A DNA stretch of 64,000 nucleotides from Desulfosporosinus youngiae DSM 17734 (GCF_000244895.1 NZ_CM001441.1:248001-312000); one strand, 5' to 3'; shown: positions 1 through 10,914, counted from the stretch's first letter. The notes: generated by a model from the sequence alone, not told the origin. Numbers and translations: made by a program.

Positions 1-2
1 AT

Positions 3-86
3 AAAAAAAATAACCCAGATCGCTTGGAAACTCAAAAGTTTTGCAAGTTCTGCAAGAGCCACACTCTGCATAAGGAAACAAAGTAA
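3..86 (+). CDS. rpmG: Ribosomal protein L33 (3' end only)
   Basis: The gene enters from the left edge of the window. The visible frame gives 27 residues, KKNNPDRLETQKFCKFCKSH followed by TLHKETK, then TAA. This is the standard C-terminus of L33, a small protein of the 50S subunit. The CKFC pair is the second half of the zinc-binding CxxC...CxxC of the metal-binding form; the first pair would lie off the window. The position directly before secE and nusG is the usual bacterial order. A run of about 14 T follows the stop, but no strong hairpin precedes it, so termination here is uncertain. Confidence 0.93.
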   Translation, partial: KKNNPDRLETQKFCKFCKSHTLHKETK

Positions 87-171
87 TTTTTTTTTTTTTT
101 GTAAAGGTTTAGACGTACGCCAGGGGGCGTTGTCACAGAGTCGATAAAGTGGATGTCTGTAAGGATGTGAA

Positions 172-396
172 GTGATGGGCGAGTTGAAAAAACCGGCCAA
201 TACTCAGCGGCAGAAAGAAAAGGCGATGGAGTATTTTCGCGGGGTTTTGGGCGAACTCAAAAAAGTCCATTGGCCAACCCGGAGACAGTTGCTGGCCTAC
301 ACAGGAGTTGTGTTCGTTGCAGTGGCGATTGTATCCATTCTGATGTGGATCGTTGATAGCGGTTTAAGCATGGCCTTGACCAAGCTACTGCCCTAA
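172..396 (+). CDS. secE: Preprotein translocase subunit SecE
   Basis: Small membrane subunit of the SecYEG protein-conducting channel. The protein has about 74 residues: a charged N-terminus (GELKKPANTQRQKEKAMEY), the conserved amphipathic segment FRGVLGELKKVHWPTRRQLL, and a single membrane helix (TGVVFVAVAIVSILMWIV), as in the one-helix SecE of Gram-positive bacteria. Translation can start at GTG 172 or ATG 175 behind AAGGA; the ATG has the better spacing. It lies between rpmG and nusG, as in most bacteria. A GC-rich inverted repeat near 119-132 is the only other feature in the leader. Confidence 0.95.
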   Translation: MMGELKKPANTQRQKEKAMEYFRGVLGELKKVHWPTRRQLLAYTGVVFVAVAIVSILMWIVDSGLSMALTKLLP

Positions 397-438
397 CATA
401 TGACTTTCAATGGCAGTGTCTGAGGAGGTCCCTGAGAA

Positions 439-966
439 ATGGCAAAAGATTGGTTTGTAATTCATACCTATTCTGGCTATGAGAACAAAGTAAAGATGAA
501 CCTCGAAAAACGTGTCGAATCCATGAATATGGAAGAGAAGATTTTTCGGGTGCTTGTTCCCATGGAAGACGAAATTGAGTTCAAAAACGGAAAACAAAAA
601 ATTACCAAGCGCAAGGTCTATCCAGGTTATGTGCTCGTTGAAATGGAAATGACGGATAATTCATGGTATGTTGTGCGCAATACACCTGGAGTAACTGGGT
701 TTGTTGGCACTGGTACTAAGCCCATTCCGTTACTCGACGACGAAGTTGTCACGATCCTGAAACAAATGGGATTGGACGAAATACAAACTCGAATTGATTT
801 TGAGATAAATCAAAGCGTACAAGTAATTGCCGGTCCTTTCAAGGATTTCGTTGGAGTTGTCCGGGAAATACTAGCCGATAAAGGCAAGTTACGGGTCGAG
901 GTATCCATGTTTGGAAGAGAGACTCCCGTTGAACTTGAGTTCGCACAGGTTCAAAAACTAGATTGA
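439..966 (+). CDS. nusG: Transcription termination/antitermination factor NusG
   Basis: The 175-residue NusG binds RNA polymerase through its N-terminal domain and modulates pausing, Rho action and coupling to the ribosome. The N-terminal NGN domain starts at WFVIHTYSGYENKVK and contains KRKVYPGYVLVEM. The C-terminal KOW domain contains GPFKDFVGVVREI and ends FAQVQKLD. The length matches the family and no insertion is seen. ATG 439 follows GAGGAGGTCC at good spacing. It lies 42 bases after secE and 35 bases before rplK, so the three are probably one transcript. Confidence 0.97.
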   Translation: MAKDWFVIHTYSGYENKVKMNLEKRVESMNMEEKIFRVLVPMEDEIEFKNGKQKITKRKVYPGYVLVEMEMTDNSWYVVRNTPGVTGFVGTGTKPIPLLDDEVVTILKQMGLDEIQTRIDFEINQSVQVIAGPFKDFVGVVREILADKGKLRVEVSMFGRETPVELEFAQVQKLD

Positions 967-1001
967 TAAAAGGTTTATCTTAATAAGGAGGTGTAATGAC
1001 A

Positions 1002-1430
1002 ATGGCAAAGAAAGTAATTGGCTTGGTAAAATTAGCGATCAATGCAGGGAAGGCAACACCGGCACCTCCGGTTGGTCCGGCTCTGGGTCAGCACGGGGTT
1101 AATATTATGGGTTTTTGCAAAGAGTACAATGAGCGTACAAAGGATCAAGCAGGGCTGATCATTCCGGTTGAGATCACTGTTTATGAAGATCGTTCATTTA
1201 CCTTTATCACCAAAACTCCACCGGCAGCAGTGCTGCTCAAGAAAGCTGCCAATATTAATTCGGGATCATCTGAACCGAATCGTAAGAAGGTTGCGGCTGT
1301 TCCTAAATCAAAGATTCGCGAAATCGCAGATACCAAGATGAAGGACCTAAATGCAGCGAGCATCGAAGCAGCAATGCGTATGATCGAAGGAACTGCGCGG
1401 AGTATGGGAATCGACGTCGTCGAGGGTTAA
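1002..1430 (+). CDS. rplK: Ribosomal protein L11
   Basis: L11 forms the GTPase-associated centre of the 50S subunit with 23S rRNA helices 43/44 and is the site of thiostrepton action and stringent-response sensing. The protein begins [20 protein letters not shown] with the proline-rich [17 protein letters not shown] segment, followed by the RNA-binding C-terminal domain. ATG 1002 gives the family-standard N-terminus at 10 bases from AAGGAGGTG. An in-frame ATG at 996 would add MT but sits only 4 bases from the ribosome binding site. It is paired with rplA downstream, as usual. Confidence 0.96.
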   Translation: MAKKVIGLVKLAINAGKATPAPPVGPALGQHGVNIMGFCKEYNERTKDQAGLIIPVEITVYEDRSFTFITKTPPAAVLLKKAANINSGSSEPNRKKVAAVPKSKIREIADTKMKDLNAASIEAAMRMIEGTARSMGIDVVEG

Positions 1431-1485
1431 GAAACAAAATTTTGTGGGAGGGCTAAGCCCGTATTACCACAAGGAGGTTAAAGGA

Positions 1486-2178
1486 ATGGCTAAAGTAGGT
1501 AAGAAGTATCAAGAGGCTGTAAAATCATTTGATCGTATTGCACTCTATGAACCGACAGAAGCTTTGACTATTGTAAAAAACAATGCTAAAGCTAAGTTTG
1601 ATGAAACTGTGGAAGTTGCTTTTAAATTAGGCATTGACACCCGTCATGCGGACCAACAAATCCGTGGTGCTATTGTGCTCCCGAATGGGACGGGCAAAAC
1701 CCGGTCTGTATTGGTTTTTGCTAAAGGGGAGAAAGCTAAAGAAGCAGAGTTAGCGGGAGCAGACTTTGTTGGAGCAGAAGACATGATCGCCAAGATCGAG
1801 CAAGGCTGGTTTGGTTTTGAAGTGGTTGTTGCTACACCAGACATGATGGGTATGGTTGGTAAACTGGGTAGGGTTCTTGGGCCTAAAGGACTTATGCCTA
1901 ACCCGAAAACTGGGACAGTTACTCTTGATGTAACTCGTGCGATCAAAGAGATCAAGGCTGGTAAGATTGAATACCGTGCGGATAAGGCTGGCATTATACA
2001 TGCGCCAATTGGCAAAGCCTCATTCAGTGTTGAACAACTATTCGAAAACTATCGTGTACTAGGTGAGACTTTGCTTAAAGCGAAGCCTGCTGCTGCTAAG
2101 GGTCAATATATGCGGAGTGTTACAGTGTCCTCAACGATGGGACCTGGAGTGCGCATTAACCCTGCAAAAGCAATCTAA
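1486..2178 (+). CDS. rplA: Ribosomal protein L1
   Basis: L1 builds the mobile stalk near the E site and in many bacteria represses its own L11-L1 mRNA. The start at ATG 1486 behind AAGGAGGTTAAAGGA gives [17 protein letters not shown] and 230 residues, the normal length. An in-frame GTG at 1444 adds 14 residues that are not L1-like and lie before the ribosome binding site. The signature [20 protein letters not shown] is present in the second domain. A promoter and the L10 leader follow directly, so rplKA and rplJL can be transcribed separately. Confidence 0.96.
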   Translation: MAKVGKKYQEAVKSFDRIALYEPTEALTIVKNNAKAKFDETVEVAFKLGIDTRHADQQIRGAIVLPNGTGKTRSVLVFAKGEKAKEAELAGADFVGAEDMIAKIEQGWFGFEVVVATPDMMGMVGKLGRVLGPKGLMPNPKTGTVTLDVTRAIKEIKAGKIEYRADKAGIIHAPIGKASFSVEQLFENYRVLGETLLKAKPAAAKGQYMRSVTVSSTMGPGVRINPAKAI

Positions 2179-2190
2179 ATAAAGATATGC

Positions 2191-2219
2191 TTGACAGTGT
2201 TCTACAAATGGGATAAACT
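2191..2219 (+). promoter_or_regulatory. Sigma-A promoter for rplJ-rplL
   Basis: TTGACA at 2191-2196, a 17-base spacer and TAAACT at 2214-2219 form a good vegetative promoter 12 bases after the rplA stop. Transcription would begin near 2226, just before the structured L10 leader. Its strength would let rplJL be made in excess over rplKA, as needed for the multi-copy L7/L12 stalk. Confidence 0.8.
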
Positions 2220-2224
2220 TATCA

Positions 2225-2350
2225 GGAATTAAATACGTCCGCTGTAGAAAGCAGGTGCCACAAGGCTTAATGTCCTGCCGAGGTTGGAAGATTACGCCGA
2301 TTGATATCTATTTGGCATTCTTAACCTCTGCATGCGCGGAGGTTTTTTGC
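2225..2350 (+). ncRNA. Ribosomal protein L10 leader with terminal hairpin
   Basis: The interval between rplA and rplJ carries a structured leader resembling the Firmicutes L10 leader, where excess L10(L12)4 binds its own mRNA. Visible parts are a paired region around GCAGGTGCCACAAGGC...GTCCTGC (2250-2279) and a terminator-like hairpin, AACCTCTGC (2323-2331) against GCGGAGGTT (2336-2344) with loop ATGC, followed by T residues. The upstream segment GAGGTT (2280-2285) can compete for AACCTC, so an antiterminator arrangement is plausible. Assignment to the family is by position and form; the regulatory mechanism is inferred. Confidence 0.72.
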
Positions 2351-2380
2351 TGAGTTTATCTAAGGGAAGGAGGTAACAGA

Positions 2381-2908
2381 ATGCCTAATATTGAAGAAAA
2401 AAGTAAAATAGTCTCTGAGATTAAGGAAAAATTTGAAAAGTCTTCTGGCGTAGTTTTAGCTGACTACCGCGGTTTGACAGTTGCCCAAGTAACGCAATTG
2501 CGTGCTGAATTACGTAAAGCTGGAGTCGAGTACCGGGTTTTGAAAAACACTCTCGTACGTCGTGCAGCTGATGAGTTAGGGGTAAAAGGGCTTGATTCTT
2601 ATCTTGAAGGACCGACCGCACTTGCCTTTAGTGCAGATCCTGTCGCTCCGGCCAAGATATTAATAAACTTTGCCAAAGTAAATAAAATAAAGACATTTAA
2701 AATTAAAGCCGGAGTACTTGAGGGAAAGGTCATTGAAGCAGAGGGAGTTAAAGCTCTTGCGGATCTACCTTCACGTGAAGTCTTACTCGCTATGGTTCTG
2801 CGAGGTATGCAAGCACCTCTTGCTGGTATGGCTAATGTTCTTCAAGGACCGATCCGTAAAATGGGATATGCTTTGGAAGAAGTTCGTAAACTTAAGGCTG
2901 CTCAATAG
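2381..2908 (+). CDS. rplJ: Ribosomal protein L10
   Basis: L10 anchors the L7/L12 dimers of the ribosomal stalk to 23S rRNA. The 175-residue protein starts MPNIEEKSKIVSEIKEKFEK and contains the RNA-binding domain with LADYRGLTVAQVTQLRAELR. The C-terminal helix, which carries the L7/L12 docking sites, ends EVRKLKAAQ. ATG 2381 follows GGAAGGAGGTAACAGA. It is probably controlled through the L10 leader upstream and co-transcribed with rplL 53 bases downstream. Confidence 0.97.
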   Translation: MPNIEEKSKIVSEIKEKFEKSSGVVLADYRGLTVAQVTQLRAELRKAGVEYRVLKNTLVRRAADELGVKGLDSYLEGPTALAFSADPVAPAKILINFAKVNKIKTFKIKAGVLEGKVIEAEGVKALADLPSREVLLAMVLRGMQAPLAGMANVLQGPIRKMGYALEEVRKLKAAQ

Positions 2909-2961
2909 TACGATTACCGAGATAATAAAAATGTTTTATAATATTAAGGGGGAAATTTAAA

Positions 2962-3339
2962 ATGTCCAAAATTAATGAAATTCTCGAAGCCGTTAAAGGC
3001 TTAACCGTCCTCGAATTATCAGAACTCGTAAAAGCTTTTGAAGAAGAATTTGGTGTAAGTGCTGCAGCTCCAGTAGCAGTTGCAGGCGCAGCAGCATCAG
3101 CTCCGGCAGCTGAAGCAGCTGAAGAAAAAACAGAGTTTGATGTTATTCTTATGAACTGTGGAGCTTCTAAAATCGGGGTTATCAAAGTTGTTCGTGAAGC
3201 TACCGGACTAGGTCTTAAGGAAGCGAAAGATCTCGTTGACAATGCACCAAAACCGATTAAAGAGAAAGTCTCAAAAGACGAAGCTGAGGCTATTAAAGCT
3301 AAATTAACTGAAGCTGGCGCTACTGTCGAAGTTAAGTAA
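2962..3339 (+). CDS. rplL: Ribosomal protein L7/L12
   Basis: This stalk protein recruits and stimulates translational GTPases. It has 125 residues in three parts: an N-terminal dimerisation helix ([32 protein letters not shown]), an Ala/Pro-rich hinge (about residues 33-54) and the C-terminal factor-binding domain with [20 protein letters not shown]. The start of the C-terminal domain reads [16 protein letters not shown], where a cysteine replaces the more usual small residues. ATG follows AAGGGGGAAATTTAAA. A strong hairpin after the stop ends the rplJL unit. Confidence 0.97.
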   Translation: MSKINEILEAVKGLTVLELSELVKAFEEEFGVSAAAPVAVAGAAASAPAAEAAEEKTEFDVILMNCGASKIGVIKVVREATGLGLKEAKDLVDNAPKPIKEKVSKDEAEAIKAKLTEAGATVEVK

Positions 3340-3353
3340 GAACTTCTTAGGCG

Positions 3354-3385
3354 GAAGGTACTCTCTTCTAGAGGGTACCTTCTTT
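3354..3385 (+). terminator. Hairpin terminator after rplL
   Basis: A 13-pair stem, GAAGGTAC-T-CTCT (3354-3366) against AGAG-G-GTACCTTC (3370-3382), has one T-G wobble and a 3-base loop and is followed by TTT. The T tract is short, so it could be leaky or act as a processing site. Confidence 0.75.
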
Positions 3386-3501
3386 ATGTTTGAGAATTTG
3401 GGAAATGGTTACAGGCGAGTATAATAACCTACTCAGCTTAGAGCCGGCTTAGAATGGTTCGGCGATAATATCATAGATCAACTACAAATACGAAAAAAAA
3501 C

Positions 3502-3530
3502 TTGACAGTGGACCTACATTTTGTTATACT
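3502..3530 (+). promoter_or_regulatory. Sigma-A promoter for rpoBC
   Basis: TTGACA (3502-3507), 17 bases, TATACT (3525-3530). This near-consensus promoter, 170 bases after rplL, gives rpoBC its own start and a 5' leader of about 225 bases. Confidence 0.85.
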
Positions 3531-3536
3531 CTATAA

Positions 3537-3762
3537 ATGTTACCATAAGTAAATGGAATTTATTACTTAATTTATTTATACTATGGTAATAACTTAAAAG
3601 CATTAGATAATAAGGAGATATTATCTTTGAAATTGTCGGATGATAGCGGAACATCATAAACAGTTAAGCGAGGTTCTTTTTAAAGGCCTTGCTTTTGGCT
3701 GTATATGTCAATATATTCTTATGCCTCAATGAGAGTAAACCACACTGAGGGGTGAAACGTAA
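3537..3762 (+). promoter_or_regulatory. Structured 5' leader of rpoB
   Basis: The leader has several inverted repeats. TTACCATA (3540-3547) pairs with TATGGTAA (3582-3589). AGATAAT pairs with ATTATCT around 3604-3626, with AAGGAG in the loop. AAGCGAGG pairs with CCTTGCTT near 3666-3694. CCTCA (3724-3728) pairs with TGAGG (3746-3750), which overlaps the rpoB ribosome binding site GAGGGGTG. A 10-codon frame starts at TTG 3627 (MKLSDDSGTS) behind the looped AAGGAG. No known regulatory family was recognised. Structure is seen; control of rpoB is inferred. Confidence 0.5.
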
Positions 3763-6700
3763 ATGTTCTATCCTGTTAAGGTTGGGACACGGGAACGCTG
3801 GAGCTACTCCAGAATCCGTGAAGTTCTCGACATGCCAAATTTAATTGAAATTCAGCAGAACTCCTATCGTTGGTTTCTTGATGAAGGGTTGCGCGATATG
3901 TTTCGCGATATTTCGCCCATTCAAGATTTCACAGGCAATCTCGTTCTGGAATTTGTAGACTACAGCCTGGGAGATGCTAAATATCAGGTGGAGGAGTGCA
4001 AGGAACGCGATGTTACATATGCCGCGCCTCTCCGGGTAAAAGTCCGCCTGATTAACAAGGAAACTGGGGAAGTGAAAGAACAGGAAGTCTTTATGGGGGA
4101 TTTCCCGTTAATGACGGACAAAGGGACCTTTATTATTAATGGTGCCGAACGTGTTATCGTCAGTCAACTTGTTCGTTCGCCAGGAGTCTACTACGCTGAA
4201 CAGATTGATCCGAGTGGGAAAAAGCTCTATGGGGCTACAGTTATTCCAAATCGTGGAGCCTGGTTAGAATTCGAAACGGATGTTAATGATAATATTTTTG
4301 TAAGGGTTGACCGAACGCGGAAGCTGCCCGGCACTGTGCTTATTCGTGCTTTAGGATATGCAAGCAACGGTCAAATTTTGGAGCTATTTAACGATAATGA
4401 ATATATCCGAGCCACCTTGGAGAGAGATAACTCTGAGTCGACAGAAGAGGCATTGGTTGAAATCTATAAGAGGTTAAGACCAGGTGAACCGCCAACCGTT
4501 GATAGTGCGCGTTCATTATTAGAGGCGTTGTTCTTTGACGCCAAACGCTATGATTTGGCCAAGGTTGGCCGGTATAAGCTTAATAAGAAACTCGGGTTAG
4601 ATATCCCGATGGATGTACGGCATTTAACCCGCGGGGATATTGTGGCCAGCGTTCAGCGCATGTTGGATTTGATGAATGGAGAAGGACATAAAGATGATAT
4701 TGACCATCTAGGAAATCGCAGACTGCGCTCAGTCGGTGAACTTCTGCAAAATCAATTCCGAATTGGACTATCCAGAATGGAACGTGTCGTTCGTGAAAGA
4801 ATGACGATTCAAGATGTAGAAGTCATTACTCCGCAGGTATTAATTAATATTCGACCGGTCGTAGCGGCAATTAAGGAATTCTTTGGCAGCAGCCAGTTGT
4901 CTCAGTTTATGGATCAAACAAATCCGTTGGCTGAGTTAACCCATAAGAGACGCTTAAGTGCTTTAGGCCCCGGGGGGTTGAGCAGGGAACGTGCCGGATT
5001 TGAAGTGCGTGACGTTCATCATTCCCACTATGGAAGAATGTGTCCGGTAGAGACGCCGGAAGGCCCGAACATTGGCTTGATTGGATCATTAAGTACCTTT
5101 GGACGTATTAATCCTTACGGCTTTATTGAAGCTCCTTACCGTAAAGCAGATAAGGAGAACGGCAGGGTTACTGATGAGATCCACTATCTAACGGCTGACG
5201 AAGAAGAAAAATATGTCGTGGCACAGGCAAATGCACCCCTCGATGAGAATGGTAAGTTTTTAGGAGAGAAGATTGATGGCCGGCACGGTCCGGACTTTGT
5301 TCATGTCTCACCAAATCAGGTTGATTACATGGATGTTTCTCCTAAGCAAATGGTATCTATTGCTACGGCGCTTATTCCCTTCTTGGAGCATGATGATGCA
5401 AACAGAGCGTTGATGGGTTCAAACATGCAACGTCAGGCTGTACCTCTTTTGCGTACAGATTCACCTTATGTTGGAACGGGAATGGAATACAAGACTGCTA
5501 AAGACTCGGGTGTTTGTGCAATCACCAAACGAGCTGGAGTTGTACAGCGGTCGACAGCCGATGAGATTATTATCCTGGGAGATGACGGGACTACAGAAAA
5601 GCATAAACTGCTTAAATATTCTCGTTCCAACCAAGGAACTTGCATTAACCAACGTCCTATTGTTAAAAAGGGTGAAATCGTAGAAGCGGATCAAATCATT
5701 GCTGATGGCCCATCAACGGATCATGGAGAACTGGCCTTAGGCCGAAACGTGTTAGTGGCCTTCATGACCTGGGAAGGGTATAACTACGAGGATGCGATCC
5801 TGATAAGCGAAAAACTTGTTAGGGAAGATTATTATACATCGATTCATATCGAAGAATACGAATCCGATGCTCGGGATACGAAGCTTGGGCCGGAAGAGAT
5901 TACCCGCGATATTCCGAACGTTGGAGAAGATGTTCTGAAGGATCTTGATGAACGTGGAATTATTCGTATTGGGGCTGAGGTTCGCCCTGGGGATATCTTA
6001 GTCGGAAAAGTAACTCCTAAGGGAGAGACGGAACTTACAGCAGAAGAACGCTTGCTTCGCGCTATTTTTGGAGAAAAGGCCCGTGAGGTTCGAGATACGT
6101 CCTTGCGTGTGCCTCACGGAGAAGCAGGGAAAATTGTTGATGTTAAGGTATTTACCCGTGAAAACGGGGATGAATTATCTCCAGGGGTTAATCAACTTGT
6201 TCGAGTTTACATCGCTCAAAAGCGGAAGATTTCAGTTGGTGACAAAGTAGCCGGCCGTCATGGAAATAAAGGGGTTATTTCGCGCATCATGCGTCAAGAA
6301 GATATGCCCTTTATGCCGGATGGTACGCCGATTGAAGTAGTGCTTAACCCATTAGGTGTTCCTTCCCGTATGAATATCGGGCAGGTTCTTGAAACTCACT
6401 TAGGCAGGGCGGCTAAAGCTTTGGGAATTCGGATCGCGACCCCTGTCTTTGATGGAGCTACTGAGGATGATATTTTTGAGACATTAGAGAAAGCGGGGCT
6501 TTCGAGTGATGGAAAGACTATCTTATATGATGGACGTACCGGAGATCCTTTTGATAGTAAAATCACGGTAGGCTATATGTATGTTCTTAAACTTCACCAT
6601 TTAGTTGACGATAAGATTCATGCCCGCTCGACAGGTCCATACTCCCTCGTAACCCAGCAGCCTTTAGGTGGTAAAGCTCAGTTTGGTGGGCAACGCTTTG

Positions 6701-7137
6701 GAGAAATGGAAGTGTGGGCGCTGGAAGCTTATGGAGCATCGTATACTCTACAAGAAATTTTAACGGTTAAGTCAGATGATGTCGTCGGTCGTGTGAAGAC
6801 CTACGAAGCGATCGTTAAAGGAGAGAATATTCCTGAACCTGGAATCCCAGAATCCTTTAAAGTTTTAATTAAAGAGATGCAGAGTTTAGGACTTGACGTT
6901 AGAGTCTTAGCATCAGATGATAGGGAAATTGAGATTCATGATACCGATGAGGATATAACGGAAACCGCAAAGGAACTTGGCATTGATTTACATGAAGAAC
7001 TTCCGCTTCCAACGACTCGGGCAGCGAGTGAGAACGATGATGAGGAAGACAACATGAGCGACGAGGAAGATCCTCTCGATGAATTGAATGTTGAAGTCCT
7101 AGAGGAAGAAGATATAGATCTTGGCGATCTCAAATAG
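3763..7137 (+). CDS. rpoB: DNA-directed RNA polymerase beta subunit
   Basis: The catalytic beta subunit of RNA polymerase has 1124 residues, compact as in Firmicutes. The rifampicin-binding cluster is intact and wild type in character: [20 protein letters not shown], then [17 protein letters not shown], so sensitivity is expected. Also visible are the [18 protein letters not shown] motif and the nucleotide-site segment [16 protein letters not shown]. The C-terminus carries a long acidic tail ([20 protein letters not shown]...GDLK). ATG 3763 follows GAGGGGTGAAACGTAA; part of that site can pair upstream. It is coupled to rpoC 26 bases downstream. Confidence 0.98.
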   Translation: MFYPVKVGTRERWSYSRIREVLDMPNLIEIQQNSYRWFLDEGLRDMFRDISPIQDFTGNLVLEFVDYSLGDAKYQVEECKERDVTYAAPLRVKVRLINKETGEVKEQEVFMGDFPLMTDKGTFIINGAERVIVSQLVRSPGVYYAEQIDPSGKKLYGATVIPNRGAWLEFETDVNDNIFVRVDRTRKLPGTVLIRALGYASNGQILELFNDNEYIRATLERDNSESTEEALVEIYKRLRPGEPPTVDSARSLLEALFFDAKRYDLAKVGRYKLNKKLGLDIPMDVRHLTRGDIVASVQRMLDLMNGEGHKDDIDHLGNRRLRSVGELLQNQFRIGLSRMERVVRERMTIQDVEVITPQVLINIRPVVAAIKEFFGSSQLSQFMDQTNPLAELTHKRRLSALGPGGLSRERAGFEVRDVHHSHYGRMCPVETPEGPNIGLIGSLSTFGRINPYGFIEAPYRKADKENGRVTDEIHYLTADEEEKYVVAQANAPLDENGKFLGEKIDGRHGPDFVHVSPNQVDYMDVSPKQMVSIATALIPFLEHDDANRALMGSNMQRQAVPLLRTDSPYVGTGMEYKTAKDSGVCAITKRAGVVQRSTADEIIILGDDGTTEKHKLLKYSRSNQGTCINQRPIVKKGEIVEADQIIADGPSTDHGELALGRNVLVAFMTWEGYNYEDAILISEKLVREDYYTSIHIEEYESDARDTKLGPEEITRDIPNVGEDVLKDLDERGIIRIGAEVRPGDILVGKVTPKGETELTAEERLLRAIFGEKAREVRDTSLRVPHGEAGKIVDVKVFTRENGDELSPGVNQLVRVYIAQKRKISVGDKVAGRHGNKGVISRIMRQEDMPFMPDGTPIEVVLNPLGVPSRMNIGQVLETHLGRAAKALGIRIATPVFDGATEDDIFETLEKAGLSSDGKTILYDGRTGDPFDSKITVGYMYVLKLHHLVDDKIHARSTGPYSLVTQQPLGGKAQFGGQRFGEMEVWALEAYGASYTLQEILTVKSDDVVGRVKTYEAIVKGENIPEPGIPESFKVLIKEMQSLGLDVRVLASDDREIEIHDTDEDITETAKELGIDLHEELPLPTTRAASENDDEEDNMSDEEDPLDELNVEVLEEEDIDLGDLK

Positions 7138-7163
7138 TCCCCGGACGAAAGGAGCGATAAGGA

Positions 7164-10100
7164 TTGCTAGACGTCAATAACTTCGACCGTATGCGTATCG
7201 GTTTAGCTTCCCCGGATATGATTCGTGAGTGGTCTTTTGGGGAAGTAAAGAAGCCTGAAACTATTAACTATCGGACCTTAAAGCCGGAACGTGAAGGTTT
7301 GTTTTGTGAAAAGATTTTTGGTCCTACTCGAGACTGGGAGTGTCACTGCGGAAAGTACAAACGGGTCCGTTATAAAGGGATTGTCTGTGATCGATGCGGT
7401 GTCGAAGTAACCCGTTCTAAAGTTCGCCGTGAGCGGATGGGACACATTGTATTGGCCGCTCCGGTATCCCATATCTGGTACTTTAAAGGAATTCCGAGCC
7501 GTATGGGATTGCTCTTAGATATGTCTCCTCGTGCTTTGGAAAAGGTTCTATACTTCGTTTCTTACATTGTGACAGATGCTGGCGATACATCGTTAATGAA
7601 GAAACAGCTTCTTACAGAAACGGAGTATAGAGAATACCGCGATAAGTACGGCGATCGCTTCAAAGCCAGCATGGGAGCAGAAGCGGTTAAAGAGCTGCTC
7701 GCTGAGATGGATTTAGACAAATTAAATGAGGAACTGCGCTTAGAATTAAAAGAGGTATCTGGACAGCGTAAAATTCGAGCGATTCGTCGCCTTGAAGTTG
7801 TTGAGGCCTTTAAATCTTCGGGAAATAACCCTGATTGGATGATCATGGATGTTGTGCCTGTGATTCCACCCGAATTGAGACCGATGGTCCAATTGGATGG
7901 GGGACGATTTGCAACGTCTGATCTTAATGATCTTTATCGAAGAGTCATTAATAGAAACAATCGTTTAAAGCGTCTCCTGGATCTCGGGGCACCAGATATT
8001 ATCGTGAGAAACGAGAAACGGATGCTCCAGGAAGCGGTCGACGCCTTGATTGACAATGGCCGTCGTGGGCGTCCGGTGACGGGGCCGGGAAATCGACCGC
8101 TTAAATCTCTTAGTGATATGTTAAAAGGAAAGCAAGGCCGTTTCCGTCAAAATCTATTAGGAAAACGGGTTGACTATTCCGGACGTTCGGTTATCGTTGT
8201 TGGTCCAAACCTTAAACTTCATCAGTGTGGCCTTCCTAAAGAAATGGCTTTGGAGCTTTTCAAGCCATTTGTAATGAAGAAACTTGTCAATGAGGGTCAT
8301 GCCCATAATATTAAAAGTGCTAAACGCATGGTTGAACGAGTACGCCCCGAGGTTTGGGATGTCCTCGAAGAAGTTATCACAGATCACCCGGTCCTCCTTA
8401 ACCGTGCTCCAACCCTTCACCGTCTGGGAATTCAGGCTTTTGAGCCAATCCTTGTCGAAGGTCGGGCTTTACAGATCCATCCCTTGGTATGTACAGCGTA
8501 TAATGCTGACTTCGATGGCGACCAAATGGCGGTACACGTTCCTCTATCGGCAGAGGCCCAGGCTGAAGCAAGATTGCTTATGCTATCAGCGCATAATATT
8601 CTCAACCCCAAAGACGGACGCCCAGTAGCTACTCCTACTCAGGATATGGTATTAGGATCCTATTACTTGACGATGGAGCGCCCGGGTGCCTTTGGAGAAG
8701 GAAAGATATTTAAGGACTATGACGAAGCTGTTTTGGCTTATGAATCTAAAGAAGTTCACTTGCAGGCCAGCATTAAAGTCCGTCGCAATGGGGAACTCTT
8801 GCAAACGACCGTGGGACGTTTGATTTTCAATTCTGTTATTCCTTCGAAAATTGGTTATTTCAATGAAGTCGTCGGCAAAAAGGGACTGGCGGAGATTGTT
8901 GCTAAAACCTATCGTAAGGCAGGTTATGAAGCAACTGCCAGCTTGTTGGATGGACTCAAGAGCCAAGGATTTAAGTTTTCAACTCGAGCAGGAATGACGG
9001 TTGGTTTGACCGATATCACTGTTCCTAAAGAGAAAACAGAGATTCTCTCCAATGCAGATGCCTCAGTTGCAAAAACTGAGTTACAGTATCGGCGTGGTTT
9101 GATTACGAATGAAGAACGTTATAACCTGGTTATTGATACATGGGCCAAAGCAACTAAAACTGTAACACAAGCTTTAATGGATTCGCTTGATGTATTTAAT
9201 CCGGTGTACATGATGGCAACGTCAGGTGCTCGGGGTAATATTCAACAGCTGAGACAATTAGCTGGGATGAGGGGACTCATGGCAGACCCATCCGGGCGGA
9301 CCATCGAGTTGCCTATTAAGGCTAATTTCCGGGAAGGACTCACTGTTTTAGAGTACTTCATTTCATCTCATGGTGCGCGTAAAGGCTTAGCGGATACTGC
9401 TCTGAGAACGGCTGACTCTGGTTATCTAACCCGTCGATTAGTCGATGTCTCTCAAGATGTGATTGTACGCGAAGAAGACTGTGGAACCCAAAATGGTATC
9501 ATGGTTGAAGACATTAAAGACGGACCGGAGATTATTGAACCTTTGGTAGAACGTCTTGTCGGACGATTCGTGTTAGAGGAAATACACCATCCTGAGACGG
9601 GAGAAGTTCTTGCTTCACCTGATACTGAAATGACGGAAGAACAGGCTGCAGAAATTGCGAAACACTTTGATTCCGCCATTATCCGTTCAGTTCTTACCTG
9701 CAGATCTCGTTTCGGTGTCTGCAAACGATGCTATGGTCGAAACCTTGCAACAGGTCGGCCGGTAGAAATGGGAGAGGCAGTAGGAATTATTGCGGCTCAA
9801 TCCATCGGAGAGCCTGGAACTCAGCTAACCATGCGTACGTTCCATACTGGGGGTGTCGCAGGTGATGACATTACCCAAGGTCTTCCGAGGGTAGAGGAGT
9901 TATTCGAAGCACGTAAACCAAAAGGGCAGGCAATCATCTCTGAAGCAGTAGGAAAAGTGTCAATCAGTGAAGTTAAAGGACGACGTGAAGTTGATCTTTT
10001 AACCGAAGCTGATGAACACATAGTTTATTCAATTCCCTATGGTTCCCGTCTCTGTGTTAAAGAAGGACAAATGGTTGAAGCAGGGGATGAATTAACTGAA

Positions 10101-10613
10101 GGAAGCATTAACCCTCATGATATGCTGAAAGTAAAAGGTCAGCGCGGGGTTCAGGTCTATCTATTAGGTGAAGTTCAACGGGTTTACCGACTGCAGGGGG
10201 TAGACATTAATGATAAGCACATCGAAGTGATGGTTCGGCAAATGTTACGCAAGGTAAAAATTGACGATGCCGGGGATACAAGCCTGCTGCCTGGCGGTCT
10301 CATAGACATTTTTGATTTCCAAGACGAGAACGCAAAAGCTATTGCTCAAGGTGGAGAACCTGCTGTAGCTCACCCGGTACTTTTGGGAATTACAAAGGCT
10401 TCATTGGCTACAGACTCTTTCTTATCAGCCGCTTCTTTCCAAGAAACCACTCGTGTTCTTACGGAAGCAGCTATTAAAGGAAAGGTAGATCCTTTGCTTG
10501 GCTTAAAAGAGAATGTCATTATCGGAAAATTAATTCCAGCTGGAACGGGAATGTTAAGGTATCAAAATGTAAAATCTTTGGAGACAAATGAGACCGAATT
10601 ATTGACACGATAG
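7164..10613 (+). CDS. rpoC: DNA-directed RNA polymerase beta' subunit
   Basis: The 1149-residue beta' subunit starts at TTG 7164 after AAAGGAGCGATAAGGA, giving [18 protein letters not shown]. It has the N-terminal zinc ribbon ([20 protein letters not shown]), the active-site loop [15 protein letters not shown] with the Mg-binding aspartates, the bridge/trigger helix region ([28 protein letters not shown]), and the second zinc site with C...[11 protein letters not shown]. It lacks the long beta' insertions of proteobacteria and is Firmicutes-like in length. It forms one operon with rpoB and probably the following L7Ae gene. Confidence 0.98.
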   Translation: MLDVNNFDRMRIGLASPDMIREWSFGEVKKPETINYRTLKPEREGLFCEKIFGPTRDWECHCGKYKRVRYKGIVCDRCGVEVTRSKVRRERMGHIVLAAPVSHIWYFKGIPSRMGLLLDMSPRALEKVLYFVSYIVTDAGDTSLMKKQLLTETEYREYRDKYGDRFKASMGAEAVKELLAEMDLDKLNEELRLELKEVSGQRKIRAIRRLEVVEAFKSSGNNPDWMIMDVVPVIPPELRPMVQLDGGRFATSDLNDLYRRVINRNNRLKRLLDLGAPDIIVRNEKRMLQEAVDALIDNGRRGRPVTGPGNRPLKSLSDMLKGKQGRFRQNLLGKRVDYSGRSVIVVGPNLKLHQCGLPKEMALELFKPFVMKKLVNEGHAHNIKSAKRMVERVRPEVWDVLEEVITDHPVLLNRAPTLHRLGIQAFEPILVEGRALQIHPLVCTAYNADFDGDQMAVHVPLSAEAQAEARLLMLSAHNILNPKDGRPVATPTQDMVLGSYYLTMERPGAFGEGKIFKDYDEAVLAYESKEVHLQASIKVRRNGELLQTTVGRLIFNSVIPSKIGYFNEVVGKKGLAEIVAKTYRKAGYEATASLLDGLKSQGFKFSTRAGMTVGLTDITVPKEKTEILSNADASVAKTELQYRRGLITNEERYNLVIDTWAKATKTVTQALMDSLDVFNPVYMMATSGARGNIQQLRQLAGMRGLMADPSGRTIELPIKANFREGLTVLEYFISSHGARKGLADTALRTADSGYLTRRLVDVSQDVIVREEDCGTQNGIMVEDIKDGPEIIEPLVERLVGRFVLEEIHHPETGEVLASPDTEMTEEQAAEIAKHFDSAIIRSVLTCRSRFGVCKRCYGRNLATGRPVEMGEAVGIIAAQSIGEPGTQLTMRTFHTGGVAGDDITQGLPRVEELFEARKPKGQAIISEAVGKVSISEVKGRREVDLLTEADEHIVYSIPYGSRLCVKEGQMVEAGDELTEGSINPHDMLKVKGQRGVQVYLLGEVQRVYRLQGVDINDKHIEVMVRQMLRKVKIDDAGDTSLLPGGLIDIFDFQDENAKAIAQGGEPAVAHPVLLGITKASLATDSFLSAASFQETTRVLTEAAIKGKVDPLLGLKENVIIGKLIPAGTGMLRYQNVKSLETNETELLTR

Positions 10614-10659
10614 AACTCAAATGCTAAACTACTATAGTGTGATTAAGGGGGAAAGCATT

Positions 10660-10914
10660 TTGGTGCTTGATGAAACCTTCAAACACGCCAAACAAAAAAC
10701 AGTTGGGTTGAAGCAGACCCAACGAGCCCTTGAAAAAGGGCGCGTTCGGCGCGTTTTTATAGCCAAAGATGCTGAAATACATGTTCGCCGCCCCGTTCTT
10801 GAATGGTGTGACAGCCATAATGTGGAGTGCATTGAAGTTCCGACCATGAAGGAACTGGGGAAAGCGTGCGGGATTGAAGTTGGCACAGCAGTAGCGGCCC
10901 TCTTAAACGAATAA
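10660..10914 (+). CDS. L7Ae/L30e/S12e/Gadd45-family ribosomal protein (YbxF/RplGB type)
   Basis: Small K-turn-binding protein located, as in Bacillus, between rpoC and rpsL. The frame is open from ATG 10621, but the only ribosome binding site (AAGGGGGA, 10645-10652) points to TTG 10660 or GTG 10663. This gives about 84 residues, the family length, starting near VLDETFKHAKQKTVGLKQTQ. The core has the L7Ae pattern: KGRVRRVFIAKDAE, then VECIEVPTMKELGKACGIEVGTAVAAL. Relatives bind kink-turn RNA in B. subtilis; the role here is inferred. The alternative long start would add 13 residues without a ribosome binding site. Confidence 0.85.
   Translation: MVLDETFKHAKQKTVGLKQTQRALEKGRVRRVFIAKDAEIHVRRPVLEWCDSHNVECIEVPTMKELGKACGIEVGTAVAALLNE

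Noticed and set aside
87-110. T run after rpmG as an intrinsic terminator
   Set aside because: The T stretch is long, but no stable stem precedes it within the visible sequence.
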